A stretch of DNA of 64,000 bases. It comes from Tribonema minus (Eukaryota; Sar; Xanthophyceae; Tribonematales; Tribonemataceae). Made by a program: the position numbers and the translations under genes. The notes under the pieces are model-generated. The model did not search any database. It saw only the letters and a program-made list of their open reading frames with translations, and had not been told where the DNA came from. Below, piece after piece: positions 46,537-59,293 of this stretch. How positions within the stretch are numbered: the stretch's first letter is position 1; the number at the start of each line of letters is the position of its first letter. Location of the stretch: NCBI GenBank assembly GCA_017506865.1, contig JAFCMP010000205.1, positions 1 through 64,000 of the forward strand. The letters run 5' to 3'.

Positions 46537-46685
46537 CGCTTTCTACAGTAGCTAGGCGCGATGGTTTTTCAGATCCACACAAAGCTGTACTATAGTCACT
46601 CTGTTTTTTCAGATCCACACAAACTTCAACTTCTGGTTCAACTCTGTGTGAGAACAGAAAATTTGGTCGTGGTGTGTGCGAATGC
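46537..46685. promoter_or_regulatory. probable bidirectional promoter
   Basis: About 150 bases separate two divergent starts. It contains the direct repeat TTTTTCAGATCCACACAAA (46566-46584 and 46604-46622) and a TTCAACTTC element. Function inferred from position. Confidence 0.45.
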
Positions 46686-49600
46686 ATGCAAGGTGGGATG
46701 GAGCAGACCTTAGGTGTCATCCAAGACCTGAACCGTCCTGCACGAGATCGGATCGAGAGCGGCTACGTCCCACTGGCAGACATGCTGTTCTGCACTCACC
46801 GAAATGGGAGCGACGGCGTGGATGCTGAGGTGCTTCGCCTTCTGCCTAGCCTCTGGAAGGTCATGACAAGAGAACTGGTCCCTGAGTCAACACCGGATAT
46901 CGCGTTTTATGCTGCTCAAATTGCGGGCTACCTCGTCTACGACACGCAAATCCCGAAGACTCAGACTGACCTTCGCAGCTTGTGGGAGGGAGCTGCTGCG
47001 CTTATGGTGGCGAATGCGGACCAGCCCAAGTGGCGGCATACCTGCATGATGGTCATGTTTACACTGGAACAGGCGTCGCTGTCGGCTGCGGATCTGTCGG
47101 GTACGGAGCATTTGCTTGCAGATCTGTTGGCAGCGGGGCTGGGGTCTTCCTTCGCTTCTATCCGCCAGTACACAGCCAGGTATGGAGCGCACCACGCACG
47201 CGCGCGTGTGTGTCGGATTTTTTTTTTCTGTCGGAATTGTGTCCTTTCTGTCAGTCACATTTTCAAAGTTTTCTAGGATGCACGGCATTTGTCTGCCATC
47301 ATTGAAAGCTTACTCAAGTGCTTGCTGAAGAAGCGGAAATGAGACCAGGACTCATCGACAACAGCGCTGCTGCTGCATCAGCACCTGATGATGTGATGAG
47401 GACCACTGACGGTTTAACACCCTTGCCTACTTTCTGTAATGGTATGCTCAGGGCCACGCACTCGCTGCTGAGGGTCATGCCAGCGCGCCTGGCGGATTGC
47501 GGTGCTAGAGACCCCGCCTGCACCACCACCTGGGACACACTACTACTGCGCGCATGCCTGGATCCTGACCCCAGAGCAGGCGACAAAATCAGGGCCGAGG
47601 CTGTTGAAGCTGCGCTCCTTGCAGTGCCAGCACTCGTTGCCAACATCGCCACGCGGAAATGGGTGCTTCGCCACATACACGGCGGCGCTGAACCACTGCA
47701 GGCGATTGGCCTGCCATGGCTATCGCAGGACACCGAGTTCAAGCAGCTGGCGGTGGCTGTGCGGGCGTGGGGCATTTATATGGCGCTGGCGCCACCCTCA
47801 CTTCTGGAGTCCAGTGCTGGGCGCAAGGCGTGTCAGCAGCAGACAGGGGTGTTGCTCAAGGCGACGGGCAGCTTCAAGTGCCAGAACCTGGAGGTGCGCA
47901 GCGCATGCGCGCAGGCGCTGGGCCTGTTTTGTCATCACTGCGTCGCTGGCGTCAGGCCCAAGTACCGCTGGGCAGTGGTCCGCATGGCCCTTGCATGCTG
48001 CAGGTGCGCTCAGTGCTGCATGCACTACATATATATTGATTGGCTTAGGTGTCATTGTTTTAACTCAAAGCTTGCTGTCACTTTAGTCAGCTTTGGTGAT
48101 AGTGCTATCTATCCTCACCATCTGTATCAATCGTGAAGCGCCTGACATTGATGAAATGGCGTGTCATGTCAGTGCGCCAGGTTTTTGGTGTCTGAGCGGT
48201 TGTGTTGTTTTTCCTGCAGTAGTGCGCATTGATCAAATTGCATGATGCAATGTCCTTCAGCTGATCATCAAGCTTTGCTGATTTTGTTCTGGGTTTCTAT
48301 GCTTCACATGATTCAAGGCAACAACAAATGATGTCACGTGGAGTGTAAACTGTCTTCCAACCTCATCAGCAGTGTTTACGCAAATTGCGGCACCCATTTG
48401 TCTGCTGATTTTTCATGCAGCTGGCTGACAACGGAAGAGAACGCAGTGCTCAGGAGGACGCTGCTCAACACAATGCACACACTGCTCCGCGATATGGCGC
48501 CTGCGCTGCCCAAGCTCTGGGGAGGTACAGAAAATCTCTGCCTGACGCTGCAGGCCATGGCAGGTGCAGTCGGCACTGCCAAGCAGGACCTGCACGAGGC
48601 GGCTGCACAGATGCTGTCTGCTCTGCTGCGTCCGCCCCCTTCTGCTGAGGCTGCAGACGTGAGTGATGACATGCTGCCTATGATGCGAAGCCACGGCGTG
48701 AAGTGGGAGAGAGCGATGGTGAGCGAGGGTGGCAAGGAAAAGGAGTTTCTGGGAGCCAGGGATGCGCTTGTGCCGCTTCAAAAGCTCACACTTGCCGTGC
48801 CAGCACCATCCACAGATGCAGCCGCTCGCGCCGCAGCTGCCGCCACCAGTGCATTGGAGCCATCGGGTGATGAGCCGCCGCAGGTTTCTGCTGGTGCTGC
48901 GGGCACGGCGCTGCATGTTGTTCGCGCATTCAGTGGACTGCTGGCATGGGCGGCGTCCACTGATGGCAGCACTGGTGTTTGCATGGGTGCCAGCAGCAGC
49001 GGGGACAGCGGCTTAGCAGTGACCAGCGCCTGTGACAGGGTGGGGGTGATGGTCACCTGGGTGGAGGGCCTAGGGTGTAGCATGTGGCGAAGAGCGCTGC
49101 TGGCTGCACTGCTGCAGACGGCACGTGAGAATGGGGCTGTACGCACCACTGCCACTGCACTGGACGCTGAGTGCACACATCACGGGCAGCACCTGGTGGG
49201 TGTCTGCATCAGTGCCATACAAGAGAGCGCGGACAACGCGTCGGCCGGGCAGTGTGGACCAATCTGCGAGGGCATGGCCGAGGTGCGTGCAAGACGCAAT
49301 GTGTACAGCGTGGCTAGACCTCATATTTGGACCAGCTGTGAGCAAAACGCTGCAGTGCTTCATGGTCAGCTCACCAAGAAGCACCACTGTGTGCAAGCAG
49401 TTTCCTCATGTAGCATTGTTTTGTCGCATTCACTCAGTATTGGCAGCTGTGAACAGCGCAAGCAGTGTCTCGAGTAAGAGAGTCAGTGTGTGTGTGTCAT
49501 TATAACCCCGCATATATGCAAAGCAAGTACCAGCGTGGACTGAAGTCAGTTGATGTGTGCAAAGCAGCCAAACGTACAACCTGCAGCATGTGTTGGTGTT

Positions 49601-51694
49601 GTGTCGGCGAGTCTTTTTAGACTACAAGAAGTGGGCGTACTGCTGACTAAAAAAGGCAATGGCAGGCATTACATCAACCAAGCAATTGTCATGAAGGTGC
49701 TACAAGAGACGACTACACATGCTTTTGCAGATGAAGCATGGGCCAATACTAATCTCCCAACTTGCCGATGTTGTTGGGTGGAGCACCATCAACAGAATGT
49801 TCACGTCATGGCTACCGGCACCAAATTGGGCAATTGGGATACCGATGCGTCTTGCTGTCTTGAACATGCGCACATCTCATCAGCAATCATGCCGCAGCCA
49901 CAATCGATGATATCTGCCGCTAAATGTCTGGAGCTCTGCCTTAATGTATGCCATCATTTGCTGTATAATGCTCAATGGCAGCCGCACTGCTTGTATCCGA
50001 ATGCTTGGGCAGGCAGATAGATGGTCATCTTCAAGCAGCATACATCTGAAGCATTCCATATATGTCAAGTGACACAATATTGGCTTTGATGTATCCAACC
50101 GCTATTGCTGATACAACGTTTCCTGTGTTGTGCCATGGTGATGCGCAGGTTCTGCCACTGCAGCTGGCACTGGCGCTGCAGACGGTCTCACCGACTGCCA
50201 CAAAGGAACGGCTCTTGTCTGCTGCCATCCAGGCATGCATGCGACAGTGCACACAGTTGGCAACTTGCGTCGGTGAGAGTGTGACACTGGCAACCGTTAA
50301 CAAGGCGGGCAGGCTGGTGCAATGCTTACAACAGCTCAACCTGCTGTGCAGCAGTCCACAAGCAGACTCCACGTCATCGCGATTGCGGCAGCTGGTCACC
50401 AGGGCGTGTGATCTATTCAAGGTTTGCCAACACCTGCGGCATCTCGAAGGGGGCCAATGTGAAGCCGTACTGGAGCGGCTGGCTCAGCTGGGCGCGCAGC
50501 TGATGAGTCAGTGCCGCAGCAGCGCTGGCAATGGCGCCGAGTTGGCGGAGCAGCTCAAGATGTGGCTGACGTCCGGCAAGGTGTGTCATATTGAGGTTGC
50601 TCATGGTGCACAACATTTTAGACCTCGTGGCACTCAATCGGAGATGCAAGCTACTGCTGACGACAGCATGTGGGTATTATTGTCTGACGGCAAGTACACG
50701 CTGCCATTGCTGGCGGTTCATGTGCACAGCAGCACACAAAGTTGCAGTTGAGCCAGCATGTTTCTAATGGACTCGAAGTATGTATATATAATTGATTGTG
50801 TAAAAGAGGGACACTTCGTGTTCAGCCAAGTCCTCACAATAAGGTGCACATGATTCACTGCTTTAGCGTTAACCTTGCTTGCACCGTCAGAGACCTCGGC
50901 ATGCAGCTAACTGTTAACAGTGACAAGTGCTCTTTCGTTGTTGCTCACCCAGCAATCTGCCTGCGGGTGACACATCAGCTAGGCCGCAGTTCAAATAATG
51001 TAAATACTTACCCTCCAAGTCGCTAATGTTGTTGGTACTGTGAATGCTAATGCTGTCAAACCCTTTTGGCGTGCGTTCCAAACCCACCCTTATCTTGAAG
51101 CTCTGCACTGACCATGAACAATAGTCTATGTAGAAGTAGAAGTACTTTCAAAGCATGCATTTCAGCAGCTCTATGGTGCGCCCCGCCACAGTGCCCTACT
51201 GTGGTGAACAAGCAAATACTTGATTATGGTTTGGAGAGTTGAACTGTTAGCCCCATGCACGCCTGCCTGAGACGAGTAGTTTGCAGCGGAACGTATCTGA
51301 AATCTTTTCAAGCCGTCGTATTGCGTTGCGTGATGTTGACGGTGTGCGCCAGGCATATCATGGACTGAAGTATGCCTCTGTCCACAGGTATTTGTGCGCC
51401 ACATTGATGCTGATTACTCTTGCCTACTGTTGTCTGCATTACGATCTGCAGGACGGCCCGGGACGGGCAGCATCACCGACACAGGCATCTGGTTCAGCAA
51501 ATGGCTCACATTCCCTGTCACTAGGTACGAGTGATGTACACCAGCAAATGACGACTACAGCAGGACAAAACGGATCACCTCAGGCTAGCGAGCAGCGCAA
51601 TGGCAGCCCTGCTGCTAGCGGCCGGCAAAAGCGGAGTGCAATGGACAGCGGACGCAGTGAACAGCAGCACAGCAGCACCAGGCCTCGGCTTTGA
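46686..51694 (+). CDS. large helical (possibly HEAT-repeat-like) protein, unidentified
   Basis: Exons: 46686-47179, about 47307-48003, 48421-49282, 50149-50580 and 51452-51694; roughly 900 residues. The junctions after 48003, 49282 and 50580 close in phase. The first does not: exon 1 ends in phase 2, while the frame that continues (VLAEEAEMRPGLIDNSA) needs phase 0. A short competing frame, ARHLSAIIESLLKCLLKKR, lies just before it. A sequence error or missed mini-exon is likely. Leu/Ala-rich helices alternate regularly (LADLLAAGLGSSFASIRQY, VRSACAQALGLFCHH, TLLNTMHTLLRDMAPALPKL), as in HEAT/ARM proteins. The last exon is a disordered Ser/Gln/Gly tail with QKRSAMDSGR, possibly a nuclear signal. 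I considered Rif1, TTI-type and ATR-type scaffolds and could confirm none. The start could also be 46698. Confidence 0.6.
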
Positions 51695-52401
51695 CGAATG
51701 CACGCTCAGGGCTGAGGCAGCCCTTGGGCAGCTTGTGTTTTGTGTGAAGCGACCATAGCAGCTACAGCCAGCTTCAATTGTACAGTCCCCGCTTGGTGGT
51801 ATTTGAGAGATTGACGTCATGTGACGGCAACACCGTAGATGCCAGCTAGTGTGACCTGTGATCATCCAAATTGTTGTACAACTGGCCACATGTTGTTTCT
51901 GACTTCCCTCGTGCTCTTGGCTGTTGAACCATGCACGCATACTGTCATGTTGTTTGATTTTGTTTGTCTGTGTCAATGCGAACTCACCTGAGCGTATGTA
52001 TGTTGCTCAGGTGCGTTGATAGTGGGCACCTAGGTACCCAGGTTTCGTCGTGTACATATCAAATACGTGCGGTTAAAAAATCAAATGTATGCGCATATGG
52101 CAATGCAATGCATGCATATGCATGCGCATTATTACTCGTAGCCACAGCTACACGGCGGAGCGCTTGCACCAAGGCGCCAATAGCTCTTTCCCTGGCCCGC
52201 AGCCTCTAACTCACAGGTGTGTGCTGGGTGAATACCCACAGCACAGCGGCTTGACTCGTGAGAATGCACCTACGGTCCAGCTTCACAAACAAAGCTTGCT
52301 CGCAACGCTGGCGAGTGAGCCCGCGACAAGCTCATCTGATCCACTGTTTTCACCCGTGCAGGCTCATTTGAGTGGGATCCGGCGAGGCGAAAACAGGAGC
52401 C

Positions 52402-55400
52402 ATGGAGGCCGAAATGCCACCAGCTGGAGCTGCCGCTGGGGAAGCTGCCGCTGATGCAGCAGCAGGCGCCAGCACGGGTACCGGCAGCGTATTCGAGGAT
52501 ATCAAGACCAGCCTGCCTCGGTTAGGTGAGACATAAGGACGATCAAACATGAGACGACCAAAACATCTGCTTTCGTGATAAATCATGGAGCCGAAATCGT
52601 GTCGTGCGCAGAGGTCACTGACGATGTTGATGCCGTGTTTCTTTGCTTGCATGTGTCAGATATATTTGACCCATCGGTGTTCGACATGCGCATGGTGCTG
52701 GGAGCCTTGACGCTATTCGGCCTCCTGTCGTACTTCGCGTACCGTTTGTACATGAATAAGGTGAGTTACTGTGCTTGTTGAATGTTTGCCAGCAACTGTT
52801 GCAGGGCATTACAATAATGATTTCATCCTCAAATGCCTGCCTCTTGCTTGTTTTCAGCAACTAGCAAATGTCACTAACTGTTAAGTTACCTCAAGTTGAT
52901 CTAAGTTACATGAACTTAGTTGCACTTCAACTTTGTGAGGTGAGAGCAACACCCCATGTCTGGCATGAACATTGCGTAAGCTTCAAAGACCGTTGCTTAG
53001 ATTATCTCAAATAATGACTTTGATGGTACGCTTGCCACCACATGTGCTTATGGCGTGCGGGCATGTTGCAGATCGTCATGCTTTTGTGCTGCCTAGGGGG
53101 GAAGTGTGTGTAACATGCAGTCTGCAACAATGCTCTGTCTTGTCCTCTCACATCTCATACTCTTGATGCACAATGTCCAAACACCTTATTTATAGATCCC
53201 ACTACGGCTCCACTATTGAGTTGTGCACAGCACTGCTCTAGGAGCGTGTTGCTTTGACAGGCGCTGTCATTGCAGCTCAGGGGAACGCATGTAAAGTTTG
53301 CTTTGACGAGTGCCTTCATGCATCTGCAGTTAGTGCCCACAAAACCACAGGAAACCTACTCTGGTAAAGGCCTACTGAGCACTGATTCTGACGTTGCAAA
53401 CGCATGCATTGCAGGTTGTGGCTGGCGATGACTTCATTGCTGACCTGGGCATCAGCTACGCGGACTTTGAGCTGCCGGATGAGATTGAGGAGTATTATGA
53501 AGCAAAGGAGGCTGCTGGTGATGACGCGTGAGTAGACAACAAATGCAAAGATCTATTCTTGTCATTGACCTGCTAGGTGGAGTATTTCGTTTGCCAACTT
53601 CAACTTCAACCTCTAGGTATCATTTGAATGCTGAATGCCAACATTCATATTGTAGTATGCACTTCATGTTATATTTGGCAAGAGGCTCCACTTGTCATCT
53701 GTGGTGGAAGCTGTGGGTGTTCTGTGGTTGCTCTCAAACCATCGTTTTGCTGCCAAAAAGATGCTTTCATGTGGTAGGCAAAGCTTGTCTCGCTATGCGG
53801 CTTTTTCACGTGGCTGATAGCAGCAATCGTCATTGCAGCATGGCTTGGCCAGTCCTTGCAGGCAAGGCACTAGCCTTTTGAGAAAATGTGTGTAAGAGCT
53901 GGTGTCGGTTTGTTGCGCGGTCATAGCTTCCCCCGCAATCACAACACTGCCGTTCGCATCACCCAAGCACACGTGAGCACCATCAGCTCAGATGCTAACG
54001 TGGCTGACTGCGCATCATGTCTATTCTCGCAGCACGGCGCTACGCAACCCTCTGCTGAAGCGTGCCATTGCGGACATCCCCATCATCATGCGGTTGCAGA
54101 AAGAGGGGCCTGGCATGCAGAACTTGTACCAGCAGGCCATGATTGGGGACAGGGAGTGGCAGGCGTATCAAGCGTAAGTGCCGTGCATTGTTTGTCAAAC
54201 GATGCAGGTGTATGACCAGGCGCATCAAGTGCAGACTTTTTGATAGGCACGCACTCCTGTTGGGCCTACAGTAGACTCAGGGTTAGACAGTGCAGCAGCT
54301 GCCAGTGGCCTTTGACAATGCCCAGCTAAAGAGCCTGTCCCCATTGGTAGTGTTGCTCTTGGCTTGAATACCTGGCGATGTACACTATTCAAACGTGTTT
54401 TTGTCATATGCACGTCCGCCAATGCACGCGTGTTGCATTTCAAGGCGAAATTTGTGTGCCGCAAATTACGTTGACAAAATTGCAGCATTATGGTCGCTGA
54501 TCTAAATGCTCACTCGCTGCCATTGCTCAATGTCGCTTGCTGTACAGGGCGGAGGCTTTGATAGGCGAGGAGATTGAGCAGGTTCAGGCAGAGGCAGAGG
54601 AGATTGAGCCTGGTTGGGGGCAGCAGATATGGCGCATGGCGAGCGAGCTTCGCCAGGTATGGCTGGAGGACTGTTTTGAAGCTGTTGCTGTTGCACGCAC
54701 TCCCCAGTGTCAAGTGCGTCGTTCCAGAGTAAACCATCAACGTTATGTTTGAGTTATCGTTTACGCTTCGTTTACGCTTACAAGCAACAACACGAAAGCA
54801 CTGAAAACTGTCTGCACAACAATGCACCAGCAAAGTCCCCAACCAACCACAACGAATCGGTGATGCTGCTGACTCGCAGTGAACACGTGCATCCAAGACT
54901 CAACACAGGCACTTGATCCGCAAATGGCTGATGCACTTACTGTATACTGACATTATGCACTGATCAGTGTTAAGAGTGCATATTTTCCTTGAGAACCCAA
55001 ACTGCGAGCGTCGCAGGTCGAAATGTGTCATGTGTGCTAGAAATGGGTGACCCTGCTTCTGTACGTATCCTGTGATATGTATGCAGCTTCACCTAATCGT
55101 AGGAAATGCGGTTGCTGCACTTACATATTGTTACCATTTGTGTGCAAGCATCACAAAGTCTTCTCATGGAAGTAACTACATCGATGGCTACGATACAAGA
55201 GCGCTCGATACAAGAATGGTCACAGTATAAGAGCGGTCTGGCGGCTGAACACGGATCTGGTCGGTATAAGAGCAGTTGGGTGCTGCTCGGGGCTGACCGC
55301 TCTTGTATCGTGTCCACCTATCACCAGCCGCTTCACGATCGATTCATGACGGTAGAGATGTGTGCCAAAATCATGAGAAGCAATCTCCTTATAACAACAT

Positions 55401-56121
55401 CGTGCGCTTGGCACCGCAACAGCGCTGCTGTGCGATAACTTTGGTTCAAAGCCAACTTCAACTCTTGGTGCTCTAACCCTACTGAGTTACTTCAAATCCT
55501 AAGGACTAGGAATGGGACGAACCTAGGGTTTGCCCTGACTCTAGGTAAGCCCAAGGACGCTATTTACTTGTAAGAGCGGTCACAGTATTAGAGCGGTGAG
55601 ACTGGCGGGACGAACCCGCTCTTATATCGTGGCCGTCGCCGTCTAGGTAGCCTGAATGAGAGTCATAGACATCAGACCCACCGAGGGCCACATGTAGCCA
55701 CATATGTTGATTTTGACGCCAGCTGCAACCTGCGCAACATTGTCGTGCAAGCAATTTCAAACGGAGCGTTGATTGCAACTATAGCAGTTCTACCATCCAC
55801 TTGCCACTTGCTTGCCAACCTGACATGAGTAATGTCATCATGGCTGGTGGGCACGGCATTGCTGCCGCTCAGCATTAGGCTGCAAACAGCCAGCTGTTGT
55901 TTCCTGACACATAACAATGCTGTTGTTGTGCACACACGTGTTTGCAGGCTCTTCTTCAGCGGCAGCAGCAGGCTGCATTCATGCAGGCACAGCAGGCCGC
56001 TGCTGCACGGGCTCAGGCGCAAAGGGCGGCTGCTGGGGATGACAGTGATGAGGCGGATGAGGTAAAGCAGCTTGCACGCTTTGCTGCAGCTACAGCATAT
56101 ATGAAGATGTCACAATGGTAG
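52402..56121 (+). CDS. SEC66: SEC66/SEC71-type subunit of the ER translocation complex
   Basis: Six exons with fully consistent phase: 52402-52525, 52660-52760, 53415-53527, 54033-54173, 54548-54656 and 55948-56121, giving 253 residues. An acidic/alanine-rich N-terminus is followed by one transmembrane helix (about residues 53-73, MVLGALTLFGLLSYFAYRLY), as in single-pass Sec66. The cytosolic part has NPLLKRAIADIPIIMRLQKE, MIGDREWQAYQA and EEIEQVQAEAEEIEPGWGQQ (PGW at 181-183). These match the yeast order LLNRGAESVRR...LYKNGSIGEDYW...ELEF...AERLQPGW. The C-terminus is a Gln/Ala-rich helix with an acidic patch. In yeast, Sec66 joins Sec62/63/72 on the Sec61 channel for post-translational import. 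The final exon could instead splice at GAG|GTAAAG (56060); reading through gives ...MKMSQW and a stop. Confidence 0.85.
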
Positions 56122-57811
56122 AAGTCAGATTTATATCTAAGTATGTACGTACCACCTATGTCATGGCACATGTTACTTAGGTCCTGCAAGCCATGAAACT
56201 CAAACACTTCCAGTCATGTGCAATCGAAATGTTATCATGTGCAAGCTAGGCACATGCATCCCTGCTCCAATGGCCGCATCGGTAGTGACAGCCTTGGTTA
56301 AATGTACAGAAGTGTTCTCATTGGCGTATTTGCGAGCAGTGGCATGAAGCTCCTGCGTGCATTGTCAAGCTTGTAAGCATAGGCAGCACGATACATCTTA
56401 ACCCGTCGTACAAAGAAACCCTGGGTCAAATGGTGAGATTTTGGTGGTGGCCATGCAATTTTCACACCTGAGCATATCTCAAGTGAAGCGATAGTTCGTA
56501 GGATCAGCCTTGATGTCAGTGTTTTGGGTACATGTGTGCAATTGAACACTTCATTAATATGAGACTGGTACTTGAACCATGAACTTAACGAATAAAAAAA
56601 AAAGGTGCTCGAAGTATCTATTTAGTGCGCTAAAAGATTTCAGTGAAGGCAGTGGCACTATGTCAATGACTGTCAGCACCACATGCCATGCTCTTTTGTC
56701 TTTTTCTGCATCATGCTTCCTTCGCCGATTGCAACACTATGCTCCGAAGTGCTTGTTGTTCATGACATACAGTGATGAATCACGCTTCATGAGAAGGGTC
56801 CGCGAACAGGCCACTGCTGTCAAGCGCATGTGTACTACCACTATACAGCCAGCAACAAGTACATAAACACGTGTACGTGGGCTTTTTCGCGCCCTGAGCG
56901 AGAATTAATAAAAAGTACATAAACACCAAGTCAGTGCAGGCAGTAAGCCAATAAGTGCTATACATCTGCCCGCACTGCACCAATGTCCCGAATGTCAACA
57001 AATATAGTCGCAGCTCTTTGAGCCGTCTTACACAACTTGACCACAGCCCACACATTCATCACACAACGCTTTGGTTCTCCTTGAATGGCCAGGTTGCGGA
57101 CAAGACCAGTGGTGCTGCAGTCCCACCCCCAGCAATCGACTAAAGCGAACAAGCAACTCTAAGGCAACCACTTGTGGTGCATCTGAGCACACACGGTATC
57201 TTTGTAGTGGCTAGGCTGCACAGGCTACAAGTGTATCTGGCATACATCTACCAATACAAACACAAGATGGTGAAGCACTGTGTCCTCAATTTCGCACTGC
57301 ATGTGCCTCACTTGTGCATGTGCCTCGTTTGTTAGCTGGGTCCAGACTTGCACCCAGACTTACACTTCGAGGTTGCGCATCCTACATATGTGACACCAGA
57401 TTCTAATTGCATGCTTTGTGAGTAGCAGACAACGTGGACCAGGTCTGTGCAAGAATGTGAGGTTCTGGTGGCTGTAAGCACCTGCGCTTTGCTATTAGTG
57501 AGGACATTGCATGGAGCTTGTTCACGGTTTGCTGTGAGGAAATGCCAACAGGATAGGAAAGGCTGCGATGACACCAACATGAAAGGTGCATCCTGACGAT
57601 CCCCAATGTTCATGGCATTTTGGACCATGTAGGGCTTGCAAATGCTGGTCTGCACATACTTTACTTCAAGTACTCACATCATTTGGTTGTCACTTGTCAG
57701 CCAGTGTTTAGCTCCTCATTACATAGCTCAGTGCTGTTGCACACTTCAGAAGCACTTGAGTCCTTCTTTGGAATCGTGCATGGTGAAAGCACACTGATAC
57801 TGATGCTTTTC
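56122..57811. other. intergenic, no gene seen
   Basis: AT-richer sequence with short frames on both strands and no splice-bounded exon. It contains an A-run at 56589-56602 and a GTACATAAACAC duplication at 56857-56925. Confidence 0.45.
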
Positions 57812-58212
57812 AAGTATCCCTGCTAGTGTGTGGGGGACAGTCGCTTGCGGATGCTTTGTTGGGGGTGATATGGGGGGCCCGGTGAACCACCGTCTCGCCC
57901 ATCAAGGAGGCGATGCTTTGCTTAGTTATATAGCCTTTCTTTCTAGCGTCAGCGCCTGGCGCCCAGTGACTCCCTCTGCTTATCTTTATGATATCGGGGT
58001 TCACGTAGATAGCCACAATCTCCAGTTCAGGGCCCATTATGGTGACCTTGGCCTGCATGAAAACTTTGAGATGGAGTCTGCGTGGAGCTGGGTGGCCCTA
58101 AGACGGGTCTGTCTGTGGGGGGAGAGTTTTGTAGCTTTGTTCAGTATCCCTGCTAGTATGTGGGGGACAGTCGCTTGCGGGTGCTTTGTTGGGGGTGATG
58201 TGGGGGGCGGGG
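57812..58212 (+). repeat. pair of ~70-bp direct repeats 330 bp apart
   Basis: 57812-57881 and 58142-58212 share GTATCCCTGCTAGT(G/A)TGTGG and CAGTCGCTTGCGG, then TGCTTTGTTGGGGGTGAT. Between them the minus strand is open (MQAKVTIMGPELEIVAIYVN...). The arrangement resembles a small element with short terminal direct repeats or a local duplication. Confidence 0.6.
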
Positions 58213-59167
58213 TGCGGCGTGCAAGCTTTGCATGCTACACCCAAGAGTGAAAACAAGGCGACACACCTACAACATGGCATTTCCACAGCCACAAGTGGAA
58301 TGTAATAAAAGTACAACACAACAGCACGTAGATGTCGTCTCAATGCAACGAGACGCGGTCCAGCACCCATTTGGGTCCACAAGCCATGCAAGACATGCGG
58401 TATTGGAGTGTGATGGCATTGCTGTTGCCACTGCCATGACATCAACCTATGCAATGGGAACGCTGTACACCGTGCTTAGCGCCCTGCTGCTCGGGCGAGC
58501 GGCAGGAGGAGGCAGCGAAGGAGGAGCCGCTGGCGGAGCGGCGGCGCGGAAGGCGAGGATGCACAGGGGACACTGAGGGCACAGCAGCACCGCACGCTCA
58601 ACCTGTCGGCCTGGCTACAGCCGAGGACTAGAGAGCGGATTTTCGCTCCACCGCGGGCCTGACCGAACAAGGCCAGACACGCAGCGTGGGTCGCCGGTGT
58701 AAGCAAGTAAGCCTCGCATTGATATTGCTAAAGCTACCTACGCACACAGCGACATCGGCCGAAGCACAAGAAGGGCAAACTAAAAAAAAACAAACAAAAA
58801 AAAACAAAACATCAGACGATATCGCCGTCGACGGATCGGGAAGGGGGAACCTAGGGCACACTGGATCGCAGGGCAGTAGATAGCAGTTCACCAGATTAAG
58901 GTTTGAACGCTTGCTGACCAGCTTGATTTGCAGCCGCACAAGGGACCTCGCCTGGCAGAGACTGACTGCATTCAGCACACGCACAGACACGACAGGACCA
59001 CGACACTGCAGCGGCAAGGACACGAATTGCACAGCATTGCATTCAGCCCAGCTGCCTTGTGTTGGTCAGAGGCAGAGAGCTTGAGCACACCGACTCGTTC
59101 CACCACCGCTCGTTTCACGACGGCGGGAGAAGCACCTCAACAGATACACCAGAGCAGGACGGGATCT
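58213..59167. other. 5' flank of the OTU-containing ORF
   Basis: No gene recognised. GC-rich from 58490 to 58720. An A-rich stretch at 58781-58809 (A-runs broken by C) could be an old poly(A) tail. The region may be the 5' untranslated part of the retroelement that starts near 59.3 kb. Confidence 0.35.
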
Positions 59168-59264
59168 TGAACTGAAAGTGGTATAGTTGTGCAGGGGAGT
59201 ATTCGCGGTTGGCAGCCGCGCATTCGAGACCGAACCTGGGCTTTTTTTTTTTTTTTTTTTTTTT
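59168..59264 (+). other. tRNA-like sequence with T23 tail (SINE-like head?)
   Basis: AGTGGTATAGTTG resembles a tRNA A-box/D-arm (Gly/Asp/His type). CGCGG-TTGGCAG-CCGCG forms an anticodon-like stem with a 7-base loop (GGC in the anticodon position). ATTCGAGAC approximates a B-box, but its stem does not pair. T23 follows at 59242-59264 and would stop Pol III. It is not a functional tRNA. A tRNA-derived SINE or pseudogene is possible. Confidence 0.35.
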
Positions 59265-59293
59265 CTCGCGCCTCAAAGTCGCCTTTCAAAGCT

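Noticed and set aside
46686-51694. Naming the helical protein Rif1, TTI1 or ATR-like
   Set aside because: The helical pattern fits many HEAT scaffolds. No diagnostic motif was seen, so it is left unnamed.
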